A DNA stretch of 64,000 nt, from positions 1 through 64,000 of the forward strand of contig JBKCUK010000015.1 of assembly GCA_046318415.1 (NCBI GenBank), given 5' to 3'. Below are positions 8,847 through 18,771 of the stretch, piece after piece; the stretch's first letter is position 1, and the number at the start of each line of letters is the position of its first letter. The DNA comes from JBKCUK01 sp046318415 (GTDB lineage Bacteria > Pseudomonadota > Alphaproteobacteria > Caedimonadales > Caedimonadaceae). Position numbers and translations under genes: made by a program. The notes beneath the pieces are model-generated. The model searched no databases and was not told where the DNA came from. It saw only the letters and a program-made list of their open reading frames with translations.

Positions 8847-8973
8847 GTTCAAGAAATTCTTTGGGGGGGACGGGGATGAGATTTACCCCGCCCCGTGTCG
8901 CCTGTGACTTCGCTCAAACCATGTCTTAAGTTGCTAAGCCATCCCCCTATTTCATGCCAAAAAAGTTGATTCA

Positions 8974-9003
8974 TTGACACAACATCTCTTAAACGAGTAT
9001 CTG
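8974..9003 (+). promoter_or_regulatory. Putative sigma70 promoter for the 9038 gene
   Basis: Consensus TTGACA (8974-8979), 18-base spacer, TATCTG (8998-9003). The start codon follows 34 bases later. Confidence 0.5.
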
Positions 9004-9037
9004 TGGGCGATTAGCGTTAATATTGAGGGGTTTCCAG

Positions 9038-12000
9038 GTGTACCGTAAAAAAATTTTCAACCGCTTGGTTCAATCGATTCTTTTGTCCACGGCACTCAAC
9101 GTCCTGAGCACCGATCTCTCGCCTGCAAGCGAGCTGATTAGTAACGTTAATTCAGATTCCCTAACATATGACGAGAAACCTTTTGGGGCTACGATTTGTG
9201 TTAACTATGTAACCAATCTATATATTCACTACACACAAAACTCAGCCAAGCTTAACCAGATTCAGTGCTTTATCAAGACCAGCGACGTAAGTCCTGAAAT
9301 TCAAGCACAACTTCTCAAGGCCACACATGGATTTTGCGCATTAGATCCGGCAGATTGGGGACGAATCGTTGATTACGTAAAAAAGGATTTCACCTCTACT
9401 TTCGATTACACGCCTGAAGATTGGATCACCCTGGCGATTGCCCTCAAACTTGAAAGACTTGATACGCTTGATTCCTTTTTAAAACTCAGTCGTTGGTTTT
9501 GTACCGACCTGAAAGCGCCCGAATCCCGCATCATCCAGCGCCTAGAAACCGCCTATGTGGTAGATCGGGCGAACCTTGAGAATTTGGAACAAAGTTGGGC
9601 GCTCTTAAACGGTATGAACATCCTCCCGCAAAATAAGATTCGCCTCGTGATCATGGGCTTGTTGAAGAATACTGATAGTCTCGATATTAACATCCTGAAG
9701 AAAAGCCTACCTTTTTTCCAGGAAGGCTTGACGACAGACCTCCCAGACGACATCAAGCACTTTGAGCTTTTAGGAAGGCTCTATGTCCGCAGTCCGCAAC
9801 AACGGCAGAAACTGATAAACACTATCCGCGAAAACGGCCCCGTCGCGCGCAAGCTGAATAACCTTACTTTTTTAAGTTTTTGCCAGTCCTGTAAAAAAGA
9901 CTTAACCAAACAGTGGATCACAGCCCAAGAAAGCCTGGAACAAATCCCAGCGTCCCAAAGCCACATCACTAAGGGTTTTCCAATTAGCTATTTGATCAAC
10001 AATCTACTGCATATGCCCCAAGAAGAGCATTTGCAAACTCTGGAATCCTATTACCATTTTCACACGACCTATAGGGAATTGTTAGATCGCCCAGAAGAGC
10101 GATTTTACATCAGAGCCCTCAAAGGAATTTTTGGGCAACAACTGGAATTAACGCTGAAAAAAGCGGATTATTTTTTGAAAGACACCGCAAGTAACTGGCT
10201 ATATGTTTCGGATATTGAAGATTCAGAGGCTGATTCTGAAGAGGATGCATCAATATCGAGTACCGAGGATAACGATGATGGGGTGTTTGGCACAGCTGCG
10301 CCATGGCAAGGACACGACGGCGGCGACGAGATCCAGGGCAGCGCGAGCGACAGCCACGACCTTGTGGATACCTCCCCAGCCACTGTGGATTTCTTTTCTC
10401 TACCCGTGGCAGAAAAGATATCTTTCACACCCCAAAAGTTATCGCAGGACGAAGTCGAAAAGATTCTGACTTATACTTATAGATTTCATGAAGAAGACCT
10501 AAATGAGCTTCTGACACTTGCAGCCCCCCTTATGCCAAAGCTATTGACGGGCAGGCTTAAAGCCAACTTATTTTTAGCTATTTGCTTTTTACCACGTTCT
10601 TTAAGAACTGATTTTGTTGATCTGTTGATACATACCCCACCGTTTCGAGGTTCGAATCCTATAAATGCAGGTGAAGTCCTCATAGACATGGCTTACTATT
10701 ATTTAGTATCCCCGCCCATATTATGGCACGATTACAAAAATAAACTAAGAATGCTGTATCAACAGCGCCCAGGTCACTTCGAAGAGGAAAATTTTAGCGA
10801 GTTTTTTTTCAAGCTCAAACCCGAGAATTTCACGCATGTTACGAACCACTGGAATCATATCCTTGAGGAAAGCGCAAGCCACAACAAACGTTTTATTGCA
10901 AAAATACTGACCTCGTTCGCGGAACGCATGGGCTTTCCTGAAGACCATCCAATCTTGCAAAAACTCTTAGAGATCTATGCATCGGGATCAAGTAAAGCTG
11001 GCCCCCGAAACATCGCCAAATTTCATGCCTTGGTTACCCATTATCGCCAGCAACCTATAGCATGGGATGCGCTGACATTGCCGACGCTGAACATGGGCAC
11101 TAAGAGTGTTAAACTGAATCCGCAAAAATTCAAAAGCCTTTCTGATGGGGAAGTCCCTGGGATGGTGCCCGCAACGCAGGTACCAAACTGTGATTTTGAT
11201 TTTTTTAATAAAACTCGAAAAAGACTGGAAGAACGACTGGTGCATTCACCACAGCTGGCACGGACGATTCAGGATGTATTGGCAGAAAGTGCCCCTTTTG
11301 CCAGCGATACCGGTGAAGCACCAGAGGATTTTGCGTCCCTGATGGCGGGGGCACTCGGCAGTGCACAGCTGCAGATGATTCTTGAAGCTCAAGTGGATGA
11401 AAGGCACCTTCTTCCCATCATCACTGCAAAACTGCGCTCTATTGTGGCTTATTTAGAAAGTTTGGACAACGAACCAACCTTCGGTTACGCCCATCAGTTG
11501 ACGCCCCGAGAAGAACGTTTCATTCGAATTTTAAGCGTTATCCAAGCGTGTTCTTATGGCAAGACGGGGGGCATCGAAAATGTTTATAACCTCCTTGAAG
11601 ACAATTTCAAATTTAATCAAAACCACGCGGGAGCCCAAGCAGACAGAGCTGTATCAGGATTTGTGCAGCAGGTGATCGCACGGCAAATAGAAAGCATGTT
11701 CTCGGGCTGCAACGCCCTCACGAAAGAACTCGCTGATCTTCCTGATGAAAAGGAAGTTGAGCAGGCTGTTCATTTTGGTCTTTACCTAAAAAATATGATT
11801 GCCCACGAGGTGGGGTTGCCGCATAAGCTGGTTCTCGACCAGTATTCCAAGCTGCTGCCACAATCCCTGATTGACCACAGCAAGCAACACCTGATCGAGG
11901 CCTACTATCAACACTTCACCCCCGAAGGGGTGGTGCGCAGTGTGCAGGCTGGCATCAACCAAGCATTGAGCTCGAAGAATCGAATCATCACCTTCCAAGC

Positions 12001-12148
12001 GCTCAACCAGGTGATCAATGGGGACTTAGAAGAAGATTGGGACCTTGATCTCAGCAGTGGAAGTTGCACGCTGACTCCAGCGGGCACCGTTAAACTGTTA
12101 TCCCTTTTGGGATACCTGATTGAGAAAGACGCAGCTTTTGTCAGGTAA
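9038..12148 (+). CDS. Large secreted protein of unknown function
   Basis: 1036 residues. I do not recognise a family. The N-terminus (basic YRKKIFNR, then a hydrophobic stretch and SPASE) is a Sec signal peptide. The body looks mostly helical, with many leucines and aromatic residues and repeated LLE/LLK helices. At about residues 385-430 there is an acidic, Ser-rich low-complexity linker (Asp/Glu/Ser runs) that divides the protein into two halves. GTG at 9038 is the start: GAGGGG stands seven bases upstream, while an in-frame TTG at 9023 has no RBS. A hairpin follows the stop. Single gene, no operon partners. An exported effector or surface protein is a guess from the signal peptide and context only. 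Confidence 0.75.
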   Translation: MYRKKIFNRLVQSILLSTALNVLSTDLSPASELISNVNSDSLTYDEKPFGATICVNYVTNLYIHYTQNSAKLNQIQCFIKTSDVSPEIQAQLLKATHGFCALDPADWGRIVDYVKKDFTSTFDYTPEDWITLAIALKLERLDTLDSFLKLSRWFCTDLKAPESRIIQRLETAYVVDRANLENLEQSWALLNGMNILPQNKIRLVIMGLLKNTDSLDINILKKSLPFFQEGLTTDLPDDIKHFELLGRLYVRSPQQRQKLINTIRENGPVARKLNNLTFLSFCQSCKKDLTKQWITAQESLEQIPASQSHITKGFPISYLINNLLHMPQEEHLQTLESYYHFHTTYRELLDRPEERFYIRALKGIFGQQLELTLKKADYFLKDTASNWLYVSDIEDSEADSEEDASISSTEDNDDGVFGTAAPWQGHDGGDEIQGSASDSHDLVDTSPATVDFFSLPVAEKISFTPQKLSQDEVEKILTYTYRFHEEDLNELLTLAAPLMPKLLTGRLKANLFLAICFLPRSLRTDFVDLLIHTPPFRGSNPINAGEVLIDMAYYYLVSPPILWHDYKNKLRMLYQQRPGHFEEENFSEFFFKLKPENFTHVTNHWNHILEESASHNKRFIAKILTSFAERMGFPEDHPILQKLLEIYASGSSKAGPRNIAKFHALVTHYRQQPIAWDALTLPTLNMGTKSVKLNPQKFKSLSDGEVPGMVPATQVPNCDFDFFNKTRKRLEERLVHSPQLARTIQDVLAESAPFASDTGEAPEDFASLMAGALGSAQLQMILEAQVDERHLLPIITAKLRSIVAYLESLDNEPTFGYAHQLTPREERFIRILSVIQACSYGKTGGIENVYNLLEDNFKFNQNHAGAQADRAVSGFVQQVIARQIESMFSGCNALTKELADLPDEKEVEQAVHFGLYLKNMIAHEVGLPHKLVLDQYSKLLPQSLIDHSKQHLIEAYYQHFTPEGVVRSVQAGINQALSSKNRIITFQALNQVINGDLEEDWDLDLSSGSCTLTPAGTVKLLSLLGYLIEKDAAFVR

Positions 12149-12154
12149 CAACAA

Positions 12155-12181
12155 TGTCGGGGGATTGTTTGCCCCCCGACA
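12155..12181 (+). terminator. Hairpin after the 9038 gene
   Basis: TGTCGGGGG-loop-CCCCCGACA, a perfect nine-base stem seven bases after the stop codon. No T tract follows, so it is an atypical terminator or an mRNA 3'-end stabiliser. Confidence 0.5.
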
Positions 12182-12389
12182 GTCCAGCCGAAAAGTCTCG
12201 TGTTTCGAACCCTTGGATAAAGGATAGGACGCGGTCCTTGACTAAGATATCTGTGAGTTTTGGATAGGATTCTCACCCCATGATAGAGGCTTTGTAAGCC
12301 ACCCTTGATAGGGTAGACTTTTATTGAAGACGTCCGGATCAATCTGGCGTTCTGCTCAAAAGAAAAACAAAATAACACGTGACAGCAGC

Positions 12390-13187
12390 ATGTCAGACGT
12401 TCTGGGCTATGGACTTTTTTTCTGCATGGGTACCACCTTTGGCTTTTTTGGGGCTGGGGGCGCCATCCTCGCTGTGCCGCTCATGGTCTATGGCTTTAAG
12501 CTGCCGTTAATCCTTGCAACCACCTATTCCCTTGCCATTGTTGGGTGCGCAGCATCTGTTGCCGCATGGCGGCAGCGCCAGCATATCGACTTTTCCAATG
12601 CGATTGTTTTTGGGCTTCCTGCCATGTTTGGTATGTTCCTCACCCGCCGAGAACTGATGCCTATGATGCCCGAACACCTTGGCCCTGTGCCAACCGAGTC
12701 TGTCATGGTTGTTTTTCTGGCTATGCTGATGGGTTTATCTGCCTATGCTATGATCGCGCCAGTTAAGGGATTGGCACTGGCCCCTGACACACCGCAGCGT
12801 CAACGAAGCTTGGCCATAGCAGCAGGTCTTTTGATTGGCATGCTGATGGGCATGGTTGGCGGGGGTGGTGGATTTTTGAATGTACCCACCCTTGCACTGC
12901 TGTTGGGACTGACGATCCATCGGGCGATCGCGACCTCTTTTGCTGTGGGAGCCACCATGTGTGCCATAGGCTTTATGGTGGATCCTTTGCCCCTTTCGAT
13001 GAATCAAAAATACCAACTGCTGAGCTTTATCTTCCTGACACTCTGCGGCATTTTGGTCGGCAGTTCTCTCAGCCAAAAGGTGAAAGCTGAAAAATTAAAA
13101 AAAGCACTCGGGTACTTTCTTTTGCTGTGCGCGATGTTGATCTTTTCAGAACAACTCTATGAATTAGTTGAATTTTATCAAAAATAA
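12390..13187 (+). CDS. TauE/SafE family (DUF81) membrane permease
   Basis: 265 residues with about eight hydrophobic segments. The two halves each open with a Gly-rich turn, GFFGAGGAILAVPLM (about 13-27) and GMVGGGGGFLNVPTL (about 151-165), the internal duplication typical of TauE/SafE exporters for sulfite, sulfonates or other organic anions. The substrate cannot be told from sequence. The ATG at 12390 is preferred since the first membrane helix starts right after it; an in-frame TTG at 12324 would add 22 charged residues. No clear RBS is visible. Confidence 0.85.
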   Translation: MSDVLGYGLFFCMGTTFGFFGAGGAILAVPLMVYGFKLPLILATTYSLAIVGCAASVAAWRQRQHIDFSNAIVFGLPAMFGMFLTRRELMPMMPEHLGPVPTESVMVVFLAMLMGLSAYAMIAPVKGLALAPDTPQRQRSLAIAAGLLIGMLMGMVGGGGGFLNVPTLALLLGLTIHRAIATSFAVGATMCAIGFMVDPLPLSMNQKYQLLSFIFLTLCGILVGSSLSQKVKAEKLKKALGYFLLLCAMLIFSEQLYELVEFYQK

Positions 13188-13263
13188 ATTGCTTTTACCC
13201 TTTAGGGAAATGGCTATCTTGGATAAAAGTAGAAAGAGACCCACAAAGATGAAGGAAGGTTAC

Positions 13264-14319
13264 ATGCATCCTATACCCCAGCACCTCAGAACCCTCGGCT
13301 TGTCGGCAACCGTCATTTTGGCGCTCTTGCAGCCGCAGGCAAGCCAAGCCTCAAACCAAAATGCCCTTTCTAATCTACCTGATGAGGTCACGCCCATGAA
13401 CACCAATGCCGCTTCACGTATCATCTCTCACCAGACAGAATTGCCCGATTTGTATGGGAAAATAGAACAGGTGAAGAGGCGAATCGAAGATAAAGGCGAT
13501 CTTCCCCATGCAACTGTCTCTGAGCAACTCGAAATCCTGAATCAAGTGCCCGATTCATCTTTTGGTCGTGAGATCTTTTTACGCGCCGGCATTACGGGCG
13601 TCATGACGCAACGCATGTGTCTGCATCCAGTCACACCTCAGAACGAACCCTTAAGCCCGTTGGATGATTTTTTGCTGAACCATGCCCCAAGCGTTAAAGC
13701 CACACAACAGCGTTTTCAAATTTTTAAGAAGCTTTTGCAGGAAGAGGTTCGTGAGAACGTTGTCATGGCCTCATGCCCATGCGGCACCATGGACGACCTC
13801 TTGGGTTTAGACTTCACCGGCATCAACGCTTATCAGTTGGTTGGTATTGATCTTGCTGCTGATTCCCTTGATCTGGCAGCGGACAATGCGCGCCAGCATC
13901 AGCAACAATATCATACCGAGTTTATGCAGCAGGACGCCTGGCACATGGATGTTGAGAATACATTCGATGTCATAACTAGCAACGGCCTGAATATCTATGA
14001 ACCCAATAATGAACGGGTCATCGATCTCTACCGCGCCTTTTATAAGGCCCTCAAGCCAGGCGGGGTATTGATCACCAGCTTCTTGACACCTCCCCCAAGC
14101 GCTGCGGGAGAGAGCCCATGGAAAATGGCACGCATTGATTCAGAAAACCTACGCCGTCAGCGCATTTTCATGGCCGATCTTACACAAGTTCAGTTTATGA
14201 ACTTCAGAAGCTATGAGCAGACAGAGACGCAATTGTTCCAAGCGGGATTCAGCGACTTAATCTTCCATGAGGACGAAGCAAACATGTTCCCCACGGTTAT
14301 AGCGCGCAAACCAAGCTAA
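13264..14319 (+). CDS. Exported SAM-dependent methyltransferase-like protein
   Basis: 351 residues. Residues 1-30 form a Sec signal peptide (HLRTLGLSATVILALLQ, then ASQAS). The C-terminal 190 residues have a class I methyltransferase layout: motif I VMASCPCGTMDDLLGLD (167-183), VGIDLAADSLDLA with the acidic end of strand 2 (193-205), QQDAWHMD (222-229), FDVITSNGLNIYEP (234-247) and LKPGGVLITSFLTPPP (263-278). Motif I is unusual in having SCPCG in place of the common GxGxG. AAGGAAGG stands five bases before the ATG at 13264. Methyltransferases rarely carry a signal peptide, which suggests action outside the cell, possibly on a host target. The substrate is unknown. Confidence 0.8.
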   Translation: MHPIPQHLRTLGLSATVILALLQPQASQASNQNALSNLPDEVTPMNTNAASRIISHQTELPDLYGKIEQVKRRIEDKGDLPHATVSEQLEILNQVPDSSFGREIFLRAGITGVMTQRMCLHPVTPQNEPLSPLDDFLLNHAPSVKATQQRFQIFKKLLQEEVRENVVMASCPCGTMDDLLGLDFTGINAYQLVGIDLAADSLDLAADNARQHQQQYHTEFMQQDAWHMDVENTFDVITSNGLNIYEPNNERVIDLYRAFYKALKPGGVLITSFLTPPPSAAGESPWKMARIDSENLRRQRIFMADLTQVQFMNFRSYEQTETQLFQAGFSDLIFHEDEANMFPTVIARKPS

Positions 14320-14472
14320 ACCAACAGAGCGTCCATTGAACAACCTCAATAAACGCGTGCCAATCCGGACGTCAGTTTGTTAATGTTTTATAAAGTTTCG
14401 GTTGCTCAAAGTGAGATGGGATGTAACATTAGGTCCTTGCACACATAACAAGAACAGGAGAACAAGAGCCCG

Positions 14473-15816
14473 ATGCAGGTGTTTGCCCAAAGCGCACAGA
14501 TTCTGCGAACCTTTCGCTCAAGCATCAGCGCTTTAAGGCTGGCTATCGTCATATGGTTTTGTGGTGCTTTATTCTACTTCTACAAAGGCATGGTGGTGGT
14601 CTCGCCCAGCATCATGACCGAAGACTTGATGCGGGCGTTTGGCGTCAATGGGTTTGCATTGGGTGTGCTGGCAGCTTGGTATTATAACGCCTATGCCGCC
14701 ATGCAAATTCCCCTTGGGATTATTATGGACCGCTTTGGACCAAAGCGGGTCCTGGTCTTTTCCGCATCCCTCTGCAGTATTGGGTGCTTTTTGTTCAGCT
14801 CTGCCCCGTCCATCGAACAAGCTTCCCTTGGGCGCCTCCTCATGGGCGCGGGCTCAGCGTGCGCTTACATTGGTACCCTTAAATTAATCACCCTTTGGTT
14901 TCCGCCCCACATGAATGCCCGTATGATTGGGCTCACCATGGTGATGGGAACCCTTGGCACCACAACGGGTGGACGTCCCCTGGCCCTGTTGATTGAAAAT
15001 ATGGGGTGGCGCAGCGGCGTGATGGTGATGGCGGCCATCGGCTCGACCATTGCGTTGATGATTTACTTTTTTGTGCGCGATGAGCAAGCACCACGCAGCG
15101 AGATCGAGCATACCTACGACCAGGGCGGGCCTCAGCGCAAACTGACCGATGGCCTTAAATACGTGGTGCGCTCTGTCCCCACTTGGCTGATTAGTTGCTA
15201 TAAGCTGTTGATGTATGTCCCCCTTGCCGCATTTTCTGAACTTTGGGGCGTTCCTTATTTGATGGAGCTCTATAAAATTGATCGGGCCGATGCCGCTTGG
15301 ATGATTTCTTTTACCTTCATGGGAATTGCCATTTTTTCGCCCATTACGGCAGCGCTATCGGATTTCATAAGATCGCGAAAAATTCCCATGATTGCAGGTG
15401 CTGTGGCGGCGTTTATTATATATATGATGATTATCTATATACCTAACATTCCACAAAGCATGATGTATGTTCTCTTGTTTGTGGCGGGTATTGCATTCAC
15501 CGGTCAGGTGATTGGCTTTGTGAGTATTTGTGAGATTATGCCCATTTGGGCCAGCGGCGTTTCCTTGGGTGTTGCCAACATGACGGTCATGCTTTCGGGC
15601 GTTATTTTTGAACCTTTGATAGGCAAACTGTTAGATGTGGTTTGGAATGGCACGATCACCAACGGTATTCGAGATTATACCTTGAGTAACTATCATGTGG
15701 CCCTCAGCGTGATTCCCATGGCACTTTTTGCATCAATCGCCGTCATTTACTTTGTGCCAGAGACGTTCAAACGTCATGGGCAGACTGTACCAAGCACGCC
15801 GAAGGATACCGCATGA
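14473..15816 (+). CDS. Major facilitator superfamily transporter
   Basis: 447 residues, 12 predicted membrane segments. The MFS loop 2-3 signature is present as GIIMDRFGPKRVL (about 78-90). Other landmarks are GRLLMGAGSACAYIGTLKLI and a central charged loop near residues 200-235. The substrate is not evident; uptake of a host metabolite is plausible in an endosymbiont. AGGAG lies 12 bases upstream of the ATG. The stop codon overlaps the start of the epimerase gene (ATGA), so the two are translationally coupled. Confidence 0.9.
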   Translation: MQVFAQSAQILRTFRSSISALRLAIVIWFCGALFYFYKGMVVVSPSIMTEDLMRAFGVNGFALGVLAAWYYNAYAAMQIPLGIIMDRFGPKRVLVFSASLCSIGCFLFSSAPSIEQASLGRLLMGAGSACAYIGTLKLITLWFPPHMNARMIGLTMVMGTLGTTTGGRPLALLIENMGWRSGVMVMAAIGSTIALMIYFFVRDEQAPRSEIEHTYDQGGPQRKLTDGLKYVVRSVPTWLISCYKLLMYVPLAAFSELWGVPYLMELYKIDRADAAWMISFTFMGIAIFSPITAALSDFIRSRKIPMIAGAVAAFIIYMMIIYIPNIPQSMMYVLLFVAGIAFTGQVIGFVSICEIMPIWASGVSLGVANMTVMLSGVIFEPLIGKLLDVVWNGTITNGIRDYTLSNYHVALSVIPMALFASIAVIYFVPETFKRHGQTVPSTPKDTA

Positions 15817-16799
15817 GCTTGGATATCCTGGTCACTGGATGCGCCGGCTTTATTGGTTTTCATGTGTGCAAAGCCCTTCTTGATCAAGGACATCGTGTGA
15901 TCGGCATTGATAACCTCAATCCGTATTACGATGTGAAACTCAAGCAAGCCCGCCTTCAACAGATTCAACAGCATCCCCGTTTTGCTTTTCACCCCCTCGA
16001 TATTGCCGATCATCAAGCCCTTGAGGAGGTCTGGCACCACTATCCAGGGATCATGCATGTGATTCACCTGGCGGCCCAGGCAGGGGTGCGTTACTCCCTC
16101 ACCCACCCTCGAAGCTATATCCGCTCCAACATCGATGGGCACCTCAACATCCTTGAAATCGCCCGTGCGAGACCTGGATTTCAACACCTTGTCTATGCCA
16201 GCTCATCTTCTGTCTATGGCGCCAATCAGAAAACGCCCTTTAGCACAAATGATCCGGTGGACCATCCCATTTCCCTCTATGCGGCCACAAAACGCAGCGA
16301 TGAGCTGATGAGTTTCACCTATGCTCATTTGTTTAATGTGCCGGCCACAGGGCTTCGCTTTTTCACCGTTTATGGGCCTTGGGGGCGTCCGGATATGGCC
16401 TATTTTTCCTTTACGCGGGATATATTGGCGGGCAAGCCCATCACGTTATTTAACCATGGCCAGATGCGGCGTGATTTTACCTATATTGATGATGTGGTGT
16501 CCGGGGTTCTGGCGGCACTGCATCGGCCGCCAAAAGCACATCAGGACTCCCCACCCCATCGTGTGTTCAATCTTGGCAATAGCCGTGCAGAATCCCTTGG
16601 TGACTTTGTCGCGACACTGGAAGAACTGTGCGCAAAGAAGGCCACCATCAACTTTGCACCCATGCAGCCAGGAGACGTGCCAGAGACCTTCGCGGATACT
16701 CGCCTCAGCCAAGAAATCCTCGGCTATCAACCGCACACACCCATTCAAGAGGGCCTTGCCAAGTTTGTCGCCTGGTACCGTCACTTCTATTCATGCTAG
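15813..16799 (+). CDS. NAD-dependent epimerase, UDP-glucuronate 4-epimerase-like
   Basis: 328-residue extended short-chain dehydrogenase. Residues 4-13 hold the NAD loop VTGCAGFIGF. IDNLNPYYDVKLKQARL (35-51) is the hallmark of UDP-glucuronate 4-epimerases (LpsL/Gla/CapI), and ASSSSVYG plus YAATK (Tyr-x3-Lys) are the catalytic pieces. LRFFTVYGPWGRPDMA is also typical. The expected reaction is UDP-glucuronate to UDP-galacturonate for lipopolysaccharide or capsule. Its substrate can be made by Ugd encoded at 21250. The ATG overlaps the upstream MFS stop by four bases. Confidence 0.88.
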   Translation: MSLDILVTGCAGFIGFHVCKALLDQGHRVIGIDNLNPYYDVKLKQARLQQIQQHPRFAFHPLDIADHQALEEVWHHYPGIMHVIHLAAQAGVRYSLTHPRSYIRSNIDGHLNILEIARARPGFQHLVYASSSSVYGANQKTPFSTNDPVDHPISLYAATKRSDELMSFTYAHLFNVPATGLRFFTVYGPWGRPDMAYFSFTRDILAGKPITLFNHGQMRRDFTYIDDVVSGVLAALHRPPKAHQDSPPHRVFNLGNSRAESLGDFVATLEELCAKKATINFAPMQPGDVPETFADTRLSQEILGYQPHTPIQEGLAKFVAWYRHFYSC

Positions 16800-16934
16800 C
16801 TCCAACGTTAAATTCCATCCTTGGTGAGACTCTCTGCCTACGGCTCATTCAGCCCAGGGGGTAAAAAACTAGATCCCAGTGCTTTTTTGTGCTAGCTGAA
16901 TGGGGCATTACTTAGCCTTATTGCGGAGAATACC

Positions 16935-17225
16935 ATGCCCCGATATCCATTAAGTCTTTTTTTGGCCGCCATCATCTGGACGTTTGCCTCAACCGTTGAT
17001 GCAACCGAAACCCTTAAAGACGAGATTCAAAACAAAGAGAGCGGCGTGCGTGATCAAAAGTTAGTTATGAAGCCACGGGTGAGTTCCATAAAGGCAGGGC
17101 ATCCAAGAGCTTTTCCGCTGGTAGCCCTTGAAATGGTGGGAATCGACATTGTTCCACCGCAACCAACATTCACGTCCCGGAATGCGCCAACCAGCGAGAC
17201 GCAAACGGACTGCCGCATCATGTAG
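16935..17225 (+). CDS. Small secreted protein, unknown
   Basis: 96 residues. A clear Sec signal peptide (PRYPLSLFLAAIIWTFAST, then VDA) precedes a mature part of about 73 residues that is polar, with one Cys near the C-terminus (TDCRIM). No family recognised. GGAGA lies five bases before the ATG, which supports translation. It is convergent with fumC, whose stop lies 11 bases further on, and no terminator is evident between them. Confidence 0.65.
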   Translation: MPRYPLSLFLAAIIWTFASTVDATETLKDEIQNKESGVRDQKLVMKPRVSSIKAGHPRAFPLVALEMVGIDIVPPQPTFTSRNAPTSETQTDCRIM

Positions 17226-17235
17226 GCCTGCGAAA

Positions 17236-18651
17236 TCAATCGCGGGGATGCACCATGTCTGCAGGGTTGACCCATGCATCAAACTGCTGCGGCGTCAGCA
17301 ACCCAAGGCTCATGGCCGCTTCTTTCAGGGAAGTGCCCTCCTGATGGGCTTTTTTCGCAATCAAGGCGGCATTATCATAGCCCACATGGGGATTCAAGGC
17401 TGTTACCAGCATCAGGGATTCATTCACAAGCTTTGCAATGCGTTGGGTATTGGCCTCGATTCCCACCACACAATGATCGGTAAAGCTATTGATCGCATCG
17501 GCCAGTAACCGAATGGACTGCAACAGGTTGTAAATAATCACAGGCTTGAACACGTTCAGCTCAAAATGACCTTGAGATCCTGCCACGGTGATGGTGACGT
17601 GGTTGCCCATGACTTGGGCTGCAACCATGGTCAAGGCCTCGGACTGGGTGGGATTGACCTTACCGGGCATAATCGAAGATCCCGGTTCATTGGCAGGAAG
17701 ATTGAGCTCACCGATGCCACACCTTGGGCCCGAGCCCAACAGGCGGATGTCATTGGCAATCTTCATGCATGATGCTGCGACCACATTCAAAGCACCTGAG
17801 AGCTCAAGACATGCATCATGGGCTGCCAAGGCCTCAAACTTATTGGGGGCGGTCACAAAGGGAAGCCCCGTGATCTCAGCCACCTTCTGGGCGAAGAGCT
17901 GGTCAAAGCCCCGTTTTGCGTTGATGCCCGTTCCCACAGCCGTACCACCCTGCGCCAACTGATAAAGCCGTGGCAAGGCTGCTTCAATACGCTGCAGACC
18001 ATAGGTCATCTGTGTTGCATAGCCACTGAATTCCTGACCTAAGGTCAGAGGCGTGGCATCCTGAAGATGGGTGCGCCCAATCTTGATTATCTCTTTAAAC
18101 GCATGGGCCTTTTGGTCGAGGGCGGCTGCAAGTTTTTGGAGGGCTGGGACCAGGGTCTGATGGACCTCAAGGGCGGCTGCAATATGCATGACGGTGGGAA
18201 AGCTATCATTGGATGACTGCCCCATGTTCACATGATCGTTGGGATGAACGGGTGCCTTGCTGCCAAGTGTGCCCCCCAGAAGCTCGATGGCCCGGTTGGC
18301 GATCACCTCGTTCGCATTCATGTTGGTTTGCGTTCCAGACCCGGTTTGCCAGACAACGAGGGGGAAATGATCGCTGAGCTCCCCTTCCATCACTTCTGTG
18401 GCAGCTTGAATGATGGCCTTTGCGAGGGTTTCAGGCAAAACCTTCAAGGCAAGGTTTACCTCAGCAGCTGCCCGCTTTTGCACGCCAAAGGCCCGCACAA
18501 GGGCTTCTGGCATGCGTTCTTCACCGATGCGAAAATTACGGCGTGAGCGCTCGGTCTGGGCGCCCCAGTACCTGTTATGGGGGACCTCAATAGGTCCAAA
18601 TGAATCGGTCTCGATACGTGTTTCCTTGAGATTTGTCTGGGATGCCACCAT
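17236..18651 (-). CDS. fumC: Class II fumarate hydratase
   Basis: 471 residues, full length for FumC. Catalyses reversible hydration of fumarate to L-malate in the citric acid cycle; iron-independent homotetramer in the cytoplasm. The active-site segments are SGSGTQTNMN-type (VVWQTGSGTQTNMNANE, about 98-114), HPNDHVNMGQSSND (about 136-149, including the catalytic His) and the superfamily signature GSSIMPGKVNPTQ (about 325-337). The start gives the usual N-terminus (RIETDSFGPIEVP). Weak RBS only. Confidence 0.97.
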   Translation of the reverse strand: MVASQTNLKETRIETDSFGPIEVPHNRYWGAQTERSRRNFRIGEERMPEALVRAFGVQKRAAAEVNLALKVLPETLAKAIIQAATEVMEGELSDHFPLVVWQTGSGTQTNMNANEVIANRAIELLGGTLGSKAPVHPNDHVNMGQSSNDSFPTVMHIAAALEVHQTLVPALQKLAAALDQKAHAFKEIIKIGRTHLQDATPLTLGQEFSGYATQMTYGLQRIEAALPRLYQLAQGGTAVGTGINAKRGFDQLFAQKVAEITGLPFVTAPNKFEALAAHDACLELSGALNVVAASCMKIANDIRLLGSGPRCGIGELNLPANEPGSSIMPGKVNPTQSEALTMVAAQVMGNHVTITVAGSQGHFELNVFKPVIIYNLLQSIRLLADAINSFTDHCVVGIEANTQRIAKLVNESLMLVTALNPHVGYDNAALIAKKAHQEGTSLKEAAMSLGLLTPQQFDAWVNPADMVHPRD

Positions 18652-18771
18652 GATCTTTGCTCTCAGTTTCGTATGGGTTGATGCTTTCTGCTTCCATACT
18701 GTGTCTGGAAAAAATTCAAAATTCGTTAAAATTATATAAAATTTGGATTTTTCCGAGGTCTGGATGAGGTC

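Noticed and set aside
8858..8900. GC-rich hairpin after proQ as terminator
   Set aside because: The stem CGGGG...CCCCG is not followed by a T tract and is weakly placed.
17236..18651. Plus-strand frames across fumC
   Set aside because: Shadow frames; fumC on the minus strand is unambiguous.
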